From contig CASFRN010000161.1 in the NCBI GenBank assembly GCA_949296855.1, positions 23,747 through 87,746 on the forward strand: a stretch of DNA of 64,000 nt. Reading direction: 5' to 3'. The translations under genes were made by a program, and so were the position numbers. The first letter of the stretch is position 1. Each line of letters begins with the position of its first letter. Below, in pieces: positions 26,522-33,533 of the stretch. The DNA comes from an uncultured Bacteroides sp. (lineage in GTDB: Bacteria > Bacteroidota > Bacteroidia > Bacteroidales > Bacteroidaceae). Under the pieces are notes generated by a model. That model was not told the DNA's origin. It made no database searches and was given only the letters and a program-made list of their open reading frames with translations.

Positions 26522-27061
26522 ATGAAAACAACCGCTTTCATCGGAATGCTGCTCCTGCTTTGCCTCCCCGGCTACGGGGGCAAGGAGCGGAAAGCCGAAG
26601 AGCCTCCGAAGGCTTATTCGAGCGTTGAAATGAGCCGGAAATATCATTCGACATTCGAGGACGGAATCCGTTCTTACCCAGATTTGGATTATCCCGATTA
26701 TTTGGGAGGGACGTATACCGATTCGGTGGGCAACCTTGTGTTCCTCATCAAAGGCGACACGGTGGCGGCGAAGAGTGACATCTTGCGGAGAATCGGGCAT
26801 AATGCTTTGAACTTGCGGTTCGAGCCGTGCATATATTCCTTGCGGGCATTATCTGATTTGGTGGACGAATTGGGCGAACAGTTTGAAAACGCCGAGTTGC
26901 GTGAAGAACTTGGCTGGACGTTCATTTCCATCGCCGTGATGGAAAACAGAGTGTATGTTTCTTTCAGTAATTGTTCGGACAATATTATCGCAAAATTCAA
27001 GGAAAGAGTATCCGACTCCCCAATGATTCGGTTCGACAAAATGGTATTTGAGCTTTTGTGA
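26522..27061 (+). CDS. Exported small protein of the PDYxGG family
   Basis: This 179-residue protein has an N-terminal hydrophobic signal (MKTTAFIGMLLLLCLPGYG); a poor lipobox at Cys14 makes lipidation uncertain. The mature part matches the lipoprotein at 19505-20092: YPDYLGGTYTD...LVFLIKGD, CIYSLRALSDLVDELGE, VYVSFSNCSDNIIAKFKERV. The function is unknown. It starts 11 bases after the antitoxin, so it may be the third gene of that operon, an odd partner for a cytoplasmic toxin-antitoxin pair. A strong terminator follows. Confidence 0.65.
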   Translation: MKTTAFIGMLLLLCLPGYGGKERKAEEPPKAYSSVEMSRKYHSTFEDGIRSYPDLDYPDYLGGTYTDSVGNLVFLIKGDTVAAKSDILRRIGHNALNLRFEPCIYSLRALSDLVDELGEQFENAELREELGWTFISIAVMENRVYVSFSNCSDNIIAKFKERVSDSPMIRFDKMVFELL

Positions 27062-27068
27062 GACCTCG

Positions 27069-27120
27069 AAAAACGTGCAAAATGTGCGCCGATCCCTCGG
27101 CGCGCATTTTGCACGTTTTT
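27069..27120. terminator. Strong terminator hairpin
   Basis: A 24-bp stem (27069-27092 with 27097-27120, one G-T mismatch) encloses loop TCCC, starts with AAAAACGTGCAAAATG and ends in TTTTT. It ends the toxin-antitoxin/secreted-protein operon. Confidence 0.9.
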
Positions 27121-27189
27121 CAAGGACTATTTTTAGGGGTCGGGACACACTTTTCTTTGCTTCGAAGGTGGTTTATCGGAAAATAAAAC

Positions 27190-27197
27190 TAACTTTG
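27190..27197 (+). promoter_or_regulatory. -7 box of the DUF6261 gene
   Basis: TAACTTTG matches TAnnTTTG and predicts a leader of about 40 bases before 27245. No clear -33 element is seen. Confidence 0.5.
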
Positions 27198-27244
27198 GAC
27201 GTGAATTAATTAACTATATGATCAAATTTAACCCCTTTTGAAAG

Positions 27245-28012
27245 ATGAGAACAATCATAAAAATCAAAGAATTCGGCATCACAAGACTGAACAACGCCGA
27301 ATACACCAACTTCTCCACCCGCGTGCTCTCACTCGTAAATCAGGCGGGGACGCTCGAACCCGAAGGCGGCTCGGCGCTCGGCATCGAGGAGGAGGTGACG
27401 GAAGAATACGGAACACTGGGCGGGACGATGGGCGACATCGTGGCGCAGAGCCGCATCAGCGACCGCACGGCGGAACTTACGGCGGTGGACAAGCAGCGCG
27501 ATGACCTCGTGGTGTATCTTTTCAAATTATTGCGGAGCAAGAAATCTTCTCCACTGACGGAGGAACGGAAGGCTGCCACCTCGCTTTATAACCTGCTGAA
27601 GCCCTACGTGGGCTGCTACCGCTCGCCGGGACAGCAGGAGACGGTGCAAATCCGCGGCTTGCTGACCGATGCGCGCAAGGCGGAGAACCTGCCGAACGTG
27701 GAGGCGCTTTCGCTCGCCAACATCCTCACCGAACTGGAATCGGCGAACGATGAATACGCCTCGCTGACCGAGCAGCGCACCGAGGAACGTGCCGCCAGCC
27801 GTCTGGACGAGAGCAAGACGGTGCGGGCGCGGATGGACGAGCTGTACGACTACATCTCGACCGTGGCGTTCGTGCAGAGCGTGGCAAGCCCGACGGATGC
27901 CACCGCCACGTTCGTCACCAACCTCAACGCCCTGATTGACGAGACGAACGCCCTCTACAACCAGCGCATCGCGCAGGCGAAACGGAAAACGGACGAGGAT
28001 AATGAACAATGA
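27245..28012 (+). CDS. DUF6261 family protein
   Basis: This is a 255-residue, soluble, mainly helical protein without signal peptide. Typical stretches are TIIKIKEFGITRLNNAEYTNFSTRVLSLV and LTELESANDEYASLTEQRTEERA, and there are helical hairpins of similar length that suggest an internal duplication. I recognise the Bacteroidetes-specific DUF6261 family, with no function known to me. The C-terminus (KTDEDNEQ) abuts an AT-rich hairpin. The gene is GC-rich like the glycosyltransferases around it. Confidence 0.75.
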   Translation: MRTIIKIKEFGITRLNNAEYTNFSTRVLSLVNQAGTLEPEGGSALGIEEEVTEEYGTLGGTMGDIVAQSRISDRTAELTAVDKQRDDLVVYLFKLLRSKKSSPLTEERKAATSLYNLLKPYVGCYRSPGQQETVQIRGLLTDARKAENLPNVEALSLANILTELESANDEYASLTEQRTEERAASRLDESKTVRARMDELYDYISTVAFVQSVASPTDATATFVTNLNALIDETNALYNQRIAQAKRKTDEDNEQ

Positions 28013-28018
28013 ATAATT

Positions 28019-28064
28019 AATAGTTAATAACGGCAGATGTCATCGCTTACCGTTATTAACTATT
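28019..28064. repeat. AT-rich hairpin, TTAATAACGG family
   Basis: AATAGTTAATAACGG (28019-28033) pairs perfectly with CCGTTATTAACTATT (28050-28064). It separates DUF6261 from the next glycosyltransferase. Relatives lie at 22330-22375, 31972-32031 and 49331-49386. Confidence 0.8.
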
Positions 28065-28084
28065 CATTTTTAACTATTAACTAT

Positions 28085-29104
28085 ATGAACTACATTGCCA
28101 CTTGGTTCTACCGCGAATCGGCGGACGAGGCGAGCTTCTACCCGCAGATGGGGCAGAGGGGCGACTCGGCACTGGTGCATTCCGTCTATATGCAGATACA
28201 AGTGCCTTTCTTCCGCACCTTCCGCCACTACAACCCGGCGGCGCGGCTGCTGTTCTTCACCAACCTGAGGCGCGACGCGTTGCCCCGCTTCCTGCTCGAC
28301 CTGTTCGACGAATTAGGGGTGGAGACCGTGACGTTGCCCTACACGCGGCGGCCTCCGAAGGGCTGGTACGGCGCATGGCAGAACCAGTTCTACTTGTACG
28401 ACATCCTCGGCTGGATGGGCGGGCGGATGAAGGCGGACGATGCGCTCTTGGTGTGCGATGCCGACTGCCTGTGCCGCACGCCGCTCGACGGGCTTTTCGA
28501 TGAAATACGGAAACAGGGGAGCGCGCTTTACGAGTTCATTACCGACCGTTCCGCCACCATCAACGGCATTACGCTGCCCGAAATGGAGGCGTTCTATACC
28601 GATTGTTATGGCACGCCGCCCCGCTCGCCCCTCGCTTACTACGGCGGGGAGTTCATCGGGCTGAGGGGTGACAGCGTGTGCCGCGTCAACGAGGCATACG
28701 CCGGGCTTTGGGTATTCAATCTCGCCCGTGCCGACCGCCGTGAGCCGAAGCTGAATGAGGAAGCGCACGTGCTGAGCGTCCTTGCCGAGCGGCTGGATTT
28801 GCGCAATGCCGTGGCAAACCGTTACGTGAAGCGGATGTGGACTTCGCCGCAGTTCAACAACGTCTGTCCCGAAGACGAGCGTCTCGCCGTGTGGCATCTG
28901 CCTTACGAGAAGAAGCGGGGGCTGTACCGTCTCTTCCGCCTCCTCGAAAAGCAGAAAGGCTTGGGCGACGAGGAACGTTTCTGGCATCGGGCGAAGGAAT
29001 TGACGGGCGTGCCTGCCGTGAGCCTGCGCAAGCGGCTGCGGGATAGATGGACTACGCTGATTGGGAAATTTAAGGAGTTAAAAGGAGTTATTTCAAGGAG
29101 TTAA
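28085..29104 (+). CDS. GT-A-type glycosyltransferase
   Basis: The protein has 339 residues from the ATG at 28085. The frame is open upstream to 28037, but that extension is translated repeat sequence. A DxD-type motif LVCDADCLCRTPLDGLFDEI (about 117-136) indicates a metal-dependent nucleotide-sugar transferase. WYGAWQNQFYLYDILGWMGG and SPLAYYGGEFIGLRGD look like substrate-pocket blocks. Sugar and acceptor are unknown. The final residues (about FKELKGVISRS) are encoded by the AGGAGTTA repeat, so the native C-terminus was probably altered by the repeat. Confidence 0.75.
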   Translation: MNYIATWFYRESADEASFYPQMGQRGDSALVHSVYMQIQVPFFRTFRHYNPAARLLFFTNLRRDALPRFLLDLFDELGVETVTLPYTRRPPKGWYGAWQNQFYLYDILGWMGGRMKADDALLVCDADCLCRTPLDGLFDEIRKQGSALYEFITDRSATINGITLPEMEAFYTDCYGTPPRSPLAYYGGEFIGLRGDSVCRVNEAYAGLWVFNLARADRREPKLNEEAHVLSVLAERLDLRNAVANRYVKRMWTSPQFNNVCPEDERLAVWHLPYEKKRGLYRLFRLLEKQKGLGDEERFWHRAKELTGVPAVSLRKRLRDRWTTLIGKFKELKGVISRS

Positions 29105-29188
29105 AAAGGAGTTAGAAGCCAATAGCAAAGGTATCGGCTTCTAACTCCTGCCGAAGGCATAACTTCTTATAACTCCTTCTAACTCCTT
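29072..29188. repeat. AGGAGTTA direct and inverted repeat array
   Basis: Four copies of AGGAGTTA lie at 29073-29112 and three inverted copies (TAACTCCT) at 29142-29185. A clean stem AGGAGTTAGAAGCC (29107-29120) pairs with GGCTTCTAACTCCT (29136-29149). It overlaps the last codons of the upstream gene and fills the gap to the next. Confidence 0.8.
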
Positions 29189-29208
29189 GCTAAATAAAGC
29201 TAACACCA

Positions 29209-30123
29209 ATGAAAATACTGACCATTATCGTTTCTTATAACTTCGAGCGGTGGATGAAGCCTTGCTTGGAGAGCCTGACGCGCTCTGTTCACCCTACGGA
29301 CGTGCTGGTGATTGACAACGGCTCGACCGACCGTACCGTCTCCCTTCTGCGGGAATCCTATCCGTGGGTGCGCCTCATCGCCAACGGGGAGAACCTCGGC
29401 TTCGGGCGGGCGAACAACATCGGGTTGCGCCTCGCCTTAGACGAAGGGTATGACGCTGCCTTCCTTCTGAACCAAGATGCGTGGGTCAGTCCCGATGCGC
29501 TCGGCATTTTGGCAGAACGGGCAGGGTGGCATCCGGCGTTCGGCATCCTCTCGCCTGTGCATCTGAACGGGGCGGGAAACGGGCTGGATAAGGGATTCGC
29601 CCAATACGTCGGGTGTCCTCGGCGTGAAGACCTTCCGGTGGATAAAGACATCGTGGAGGCTCCGTTCGTCAACGCCGCTTTCTGGTTCATCCCTGCCCGC
29701 ACGCTGCGGACGGTAGGCGGATTCTCTCCGCTCTTCTACCATTACGGCGAGGATAAGGACTACATCAATCGTCTGCACCGCCACAGGCTGAAGGTGGGCT
29801 ACGCCCCTCAAGCCTTCGGATGCCACGACCGGGAGTTCCGCACCGTTTCGCGTGAGGCGTTCTTCCGTTCGGAGTATGTCTATCTGCTCTCCGAATACGC
29901 GAATCTGAACCGTCCCTTTTCGGGCGCGTTCGCCTACAGCGTGCTCGCCTGTATGAAAAAAGCCCTGCAAGCATTCGCCCGGCTGAAGCTGAAAGACGGA
30001 TGTACTTACTTGCGCCTCACCGCAAAGCTAAGTGCCCGGACGTGTGAAGCCGTCCGCATCCGCCGGGAAACGGAACAGGCGGGGGCGCACTTCTTGTTTT
30101 CACCACAGATTACACAGATTTAG
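29209..30123 (+). CDS. Family 2 glycosyltransferase (rhamnosyltransferase-like)
   Basis: The 304 residues start KILTIIVSYNFERWMKPCLESL, then VLVIDNGSTDRTV (nucleotide binding), NLGFGRANNIGLRLAL, LLNQDAWV (the DxD-equivalent), and the acceptor-region FYHYGEDKDYINRLHRHRLKVGYAPQA. This is the layout of GT2 rhamnosyltransferases (WbbL-like); the actual sugar is unproven. The last eight residues, FSPQITQI, are encoded by the CACCACAGATTACACAGATT repeat starting at 30101. Confidence 0.88.
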   Translation: MKILTIIVSYNFERWMKPCLESLTRSVHPTDVLVIDNGSTDRTVSLLRESYPWVRLIANGENLGFGRANNIGLRLALDEGYDAAFLLNQDAWVSPDALGILAERAGWHPAFGILSPVHLNGAGNGLDKGFAQYVGCPRREDLPVDKDIVEAPFVNAAFWFIPARTLRTVGGFSPLFYHYGEDKDYINRLHRHRLKVGYAPQAFGCHDREFRTVSREAFFRSEYVYLLSEYANLNRPFSGAFAYSVLACMKKALQAFARLKLKDGCTYLRLTAKLSARTCEAVRIRRETEQAGAHFLFSPQITQI

Positions 30124-30223
30124 ATAATTAATATTGAACAATTAATAGTTAATAATGACAAGCGGACGCATTCCGTTATTCACTTTTAATTATTCATTGT
30201 TTAAATCTGTGTAATCTGTGGTG
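30101..30223. repeat. CACCACAGATTACACAG hairpin with a nested repeat
   Basis: Perfect 22-bp arms at 30101-30122 and 30202-30223. The loop carries TTAATAGTTAATAATG and related AT-rich units of the second family. The left arm is coding: it forms the end of the upstream glycosyltransferase. Confidence 0.9.
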
Positions 30224-30273
30224 ACCCCCAAATACAACTATTAATTATTAACTATTAATTATTCACTGAAAAC

Positions 30274-31182
30274 ATGTATTCCCCAATCCTCCTATTCGTT
30301 TACAACCGTCCCGAACATACCCGCCGAGTCATCGAATCCCTGCAAGCCAATGCCGAAGCGGCAGAGAGCCGGCTCTTCATCTATGCCGACCAAGCCCGAA
30401 GCGAAGCCGACCGTCCGAGCGTGGACGAGGTGCGCCGGTATATCCGAAACATCGGTGGCTTCAAGCAGGTCACCCTTATCGAACGCGCCGAGAACTGGGG
30501 GCTTGCCCGCAATATCATCGACGGAGTGACTACGCAAGTCAACGCTTACGGGCGTGTGATTGTATTGGAAGACGATTTGGTGGTTTCGCCTTACTTCCTG
30601 CGCTTTATGAACGATGCGTTGGAGGTTTATAAAGACGAAGAGCGGGTGGGGCATATTCAGGCATGCGACTTTACGAAAGATCCTTCGCTGCCCGACACCT
30701 TCCTCATCAAGTGGACGGGAAGCTGGGGCTGGGCAACATGGGCACGGGCGTGGCGGCATTTCAATCCCGACGGGAAAGCCTTGCTCGCCCAACTGGAAGC
30801 CCGCCGCCTCACCCGTACCTTCGATTTCGACGGCAATTATCCCTTCACCCGGATGCTTCGCCGCCAGATAGCGGGCAAAAACAATTCGTGGGCAATCCGT
30901 TGGAATGCCAGCCTTTTCCTTGCCGGTATCCTGTCGTTGAATGTAGGCAAATCGTTGGTGCAGAACACAGGCTTCGACGGCACGGGTACCAATTGCGGCG
31001 GTGGCGGCCTCTATGCTTCCGACTTATGGATGCAACCCTTGCCCGTTGTCCCCATCACTCCTATTGCCGAAAACCAAGCAGCCCGCAAGGCCTTCGCCCG
31101 CTATTATCATCGCACCAACGGCTTTTGGGCGAAAGCCATCCGCCGCATCAAGCGGACTTTAAGAGGAGATTTCGGGGCGTGA
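30274..31182 (+). CDS. Glycosyltransferase (GNT-I/GT2-like)
   Basis: This 302-residue protein has an N-terminal nucleotide-binding part (SPILLFVYNRPEHTRRVIESLQAN), the metal-binding VIVLEDDLVVSPYFLRFMNDAL with EDD at about 99-101, and WTGSWGWATWARAWRHF. These resemble bacterial transferases similar to GlcNAc-transferase I. The role is probably addition of one sugar to a surface glycan. It is bounded upstream and downstream by AT-rich repeats, like a cassette. Confidence 0.82.
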   Translation: MYSPILLFVYNRPEHTRRVIESLQANAEAAESRLFIYADQARSEADRPSVDEVRRYIRNIGGFKQVTLIERAENWGLARNIIDGVTTQVNAYGRVIVLEDDLVVSPYFLRFMNDALEVYKDEERVGHIQACDFTKDPSLPDTFLIKWTGSWGWATWARAWRHFNPDGKALLAQLEARRLTRTFDFDGNYPFTRMLRRQIAGKNNSWAIRWNASLFLAGILSLNVGKSLVQNTGFDGTGTNCGGGGLYASDLWMQPLPVVPITPIAENQAARKAFARYYHRTNGFWAKAIRRIKRTLRGDFGA

Positions 31183-31286
31183 TGCTTTTCATCACAAAGC
31201 AAGGTTTATTCCAATATTTAATATTAATAGATAGAAAAATTCCATATTTCAATATTATTTCGTATCTTCGCTGCAAATAAAACCGT

Positions 31287-31586
31287 ATGAGAATTGTATC
31301 ACATAGAAGATTGAAAGAGTTTTACGAAACGAAAGGGAAGGAAGATTCCAAGGTTGCTCTTGAACGTTGGTATGACATTGCCGAAAAAGCGGAATGGAAA
31401 AACCTTTCCGACATAAAAGTCGATTTTCCAGCAACTGATTATGTGGGCAATCAACACTATGTATTTAATATCAAGGGTAACAATTACCGTTTGGTAGTTG
31501 TTGTCAAGTTTACAATGGGATACATTTTCATACGCTGGGTAGGAACTCATAAAGAGTATGACAATATAGATTGTTCAACCATATAA
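31287..31586 (+). CDS. higB: HigB family toxin (mRNA interferase)
   Basis: The 99 residues follow the HigB pattern: MRIVSHRRLKEFYETKGKEDSKVALERWYDIAEKAEWKNLSDIK, then DYVGNQHYVFNIKGNNYRLVVVVKF and FIRWVGTHKEYDNID. HigB toxins cut mRNA at the ribosome. A likely -7 box (TATCTTCG, 31263-31270) lies just upstream. The antitoxin follows after 16 bases. Codon use is AT-richer than in the glycosyltransferases around it, suggesting recent arrival. Confidence 0.92.
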   Translation: MRIVSHRRLKEFYETKGKEDSKVALERWYDIAEKAEWKNLSDIKVDFPATDYVGNQHYVFNIKGNNYRLVVVVKFTMGYIFIRWVGTHKEYDNIDCSTI

Positions 31587-31602
31587 TAATCCCATAGTGT
31601 AT

Positions 31603-31965
31603 ATGAACAAGATAACAAAATCGCAGTACGAATTTGCATTGTCCCGGATTGAGGAGCTTCTTCCGTTAGTTGATGACAATACGCCAACCAATGACAAGAA
31701 CGCAGTGGAACTTTCCGTTATGTCTGATATTGTCATAGCTTACGAAAAGGAACACTATCCCATTGAGAAGCCGACAGTAGCGGAATTGATAGAATATTCT
31801 TTAGAAGAGAAAGGCATGACGCAAAAGCAGCTTGCGGGAGAAATCGGAGTAAGCCCTTCCCGCATCAACGACTATATAGCGGGACGTTCAGAACCGACAT
31901 TAAAGATAGCACGTTTGCTTTGCCGTGTGTTAGGTATATCTCCATCGGCAATGTTGGGCTTCTGA
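31603..31965 (+). CDS. higA: HigA family antitoxin
   Basis: This is a 120-residue HTH protein. The N-terminal part (TKSQYEFALSRIEELLPLVDDNTPTNDKNAVELSVMSDIVIAYEKEHYPI) is characteristic of HigA antitoxins that partner this HigB type, and the C-terminal XRE HTH is EEKGMTQKQLAGEIGVSPSRINDYIAGRSEPTLKIARLLCRVL. The ATG at 31603 is preferred over a GTG two codons earlier. Confidence 0.92.
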   Translation: MNKITKSQYEFALSRIEELLPLVDDNTPTNDKNAVELSVMSDIVIAYEKEHYPIEKPTVAELIEYSLEEKGMTQKQLAGEIGVSPSRINDYIAGRSEPTLKIARLLCRVLGISPSAMLGF

Positions 31966-31971
31966 AATAGC

Positions 31972-32031
31972 GAACAGTTAATAGTTAATAACGAAGAATG
32001 CTTCATTTTCCCTATTAATTATTAACTGTTC
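31972..32031. repeat. AT-rich hairpin of the TTAATAACG family
   Basis: Arms GAACAGTTAATAGTTAATA (31972-31990) and TATTAATTATTAACTGTTC (32013-32031) pair with one mismatch, between converging higA and the Nudix gene. Confidence 0.75.
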
Positions 32032-32052
32032 ACTAGTAATTATTGAAGCCTA

Positions 32053-32616
32053 TTACAGTAACTTGTTCACCGCAAAATATTTCCAAAGCGAAGCCGCCAT
32101 CAGGGCTTGCTTGATATGGTCGCCTACGAGGAGGGTGCGCACTTCTTCGGGAGTAAGCAGTTCGATGCTGATGTCTTCCGTTTCATCTAAGTGCTGGGTG
32201 GAGGTGCGCTCCACACCGGTAGCGAGAAAGCAATGGCACAGGTTGTTCATCGTGCTGGGATTGGCGGAAATATCCATCCAGTGCTGCCACGTCCCTCCGC
32301 CGAACCCGGTCTCTTCGTACAGTTCGCGTTGGGCTGCCTCCAAGGGCGATTCCCCCTTTTCGCATACTCCTGCGCAGATTTCGTAGCACGTCAGCCCCAA
32401 TCCGTGACGGTATTGCCGCTCCATCAGGAACTTGCCATCGCGAGTAATCGCCAACACATTTATCCAGTCGGGATATTCCAATACGTAATATTCTTCATTT
32501 TCCGCTCCCGTAGGCAGTTGTACGTGGTCTTTCCGTGCTGTGAGCCACGGTCTTTTGATGAGGTATTCGCTCTTCAGCGTCTTCCATTTCCTGTCTTGAT
32601 TGTTTTCTTTCAGCAT
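32053..32616 (-). CDS. Nudix hydrolase
   Basis: This 187-residue protein has the Nudix box GVCEKGESPLEAAQRELYEETGF, matching GX5EX7REUXEEXGU. Preceding LAITRDGKFLMERQYRHGLGLTCYEICAG resembles ADP-ribose/nucleotide-sugar pyrophosphatases, which is the most likely activity. Within a glycan locus it may hydrolyse nucleotide sugars. It lies 19 bases downstream of the fucosyltransferase-like gene and is probably co-transcribed. Confidence 0.9.
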   Translation of the reverse strand: MLKENNQDRKWKTLKSEYLIKRPWLTARKDHVQLPTGAENEEYYVLEYPDWINVLAITRDGKFLMERQYRHGLGLTCYEICAGVCEKGESPLEAAQRELYEETGFGGGTWQHWMDISANPSTMNNLCHCFLATGVERTSTQHLDETEDISIELLTPEEVRTLLVGDHIKQALMAASLWKYFAVNKLL

Positions 32617-32635
32617 ATCCGATAAGTTTTATAGT

Positions 32636-33469
32636 TTATTTCGTAATCGTTTTCAAGGGTATGTTGCCTAACTCTGCTGCCAATTCGGAAAACGAACTGT
32701 GGAACGAGCCGTATATCTTCTGGGTGCGTGCTAATGTCCATAGGTCGGCAATGCCTTCGCGGATGCCTTCTGTGGTACTGCGGTCTGCCTTGCTCTCGGC
32801 ACAGACGATTCTTTCGCCGTAGCGGGTGCGCATCGCTTGCTTCACTTCTTCCGAATCGGTGGCAAGATAGATGCAAAGGCCGGAGTGTGCCGCCAGTTCC
32901 TGGTCCAAGCAATCGAAGAACAAATCCAGCGGGCTGTGCTCGATAGACAAGGCATTATCGGTGCGGCGGATATGTACGCCTACGGTGTAAGCGGAAAAAG
33001 CGACGGCACGTTTCCCGATGACTGCTTCCACCTGCGGCACGGGGCGGAACACTTCGTGCAACAGCGTTTCGGGATAAGCGTAGAAAGGCAGATAGGATGC
33101 CATATAGACATTCCCTTTCTTTACCCAATCTTCGAAATCGAAACCTTGCGTGCGGAGTGCGTCTATCTGATGCTCGTATAGGCACGAGCGGAACAACAGT
33201 TTCTGAAACAGGGCAGGGACGTGGAAGTTTTTCTGCCGCGGACGGTCGAACACCAACAAGTCGGAAGCTGAAGCCTCGACAATACGCACTCTCTCAGGCA
33301 AACGCCGAGGCACGAACAAATCGCGGAACGCTGCGTGCAACGCCCAGTCGCGAAACCAGATTACTTTCAAATCAATGCCGGCTTGTTCCGCCAATGCAAT
33401 GGCGGAAAGCGTGGCGCGGATGCGGTTTGCCAAGCCTCCGGCGGGGACAAATATCATTTTTCTTTTCAT
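32636..33469 (-). CDS. Fucosyltransferase-like glycosyltransferase
   Basis: This 277-residue protein starts MKRKMIFVPAGGLANRIRATLSA. The GGLANRIRA loop and GVHIRRTDN (about 161-169, an HxRRxD motif) are hallmarks of GDP-fucose-using transferases (NodZ/O-fucosyltransferase/GT11 superfamily). TDSEEV and SSFSELAAELG match the C-terminal donor site. The frame is open back to 33838, but that would overlap the divergent GT4 gene; the ATG at 33469 lies directly after a TACTTTTG box and gives the family N-terminus. Fucose is inferred from the motif, not proven. Confidence 0.82.
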   Translation of the reverse strand: MKRKMIFVPAGGLANRIRATLSAIALAEQAGIDLKVIWFRDWALHAAFRDLFVPRRLPERVRIVEASASDLLVFDRPRQKNFHVPALFQKLLFRSCLYEHQIDALRTQGFDFEDWVKKGNVYMASYLPFYAYPETLLHEVFRPVPQVEAVIGKRAVAFSAYTVGVHIRRTDNALSIEHSPLDLFFDCLDQELAAHSGLCIYLATDSEEVKQAMRTRYGERIVCAESKADRSTTEGIREGIADLWTLARTQKIYGSFHSSFSELAAELGNIPLKTITK

Positions 33470-33475
33470 ATCGCG

Positions 33476-33515
33476 CAAAAGTAGCGAATTTATCTTAGAG
33501 AAAATCGTACCTTTG
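33476..33515. promoter_or_regulatory. Divergent promoters of the fucosyltransferase and GT4 genes
   Basis: Minus strand: TACTTTTG (33476-33483), only 6 bases from the start codon at 33469, so a leaderless message is likely. Plus strand: TACCTTTG (33508-33515), about 18 bases before the GT4 start at 33534. Confidence 0.6.
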
Positions 33516-33533
33516 CAAAAACTTTGACGAAAT

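Noticed and set aside
28037-28084. N-terminal extension of the glycosyltransferase at 28085
   Set aside because: It translates an AT-rich intergenic repeat.
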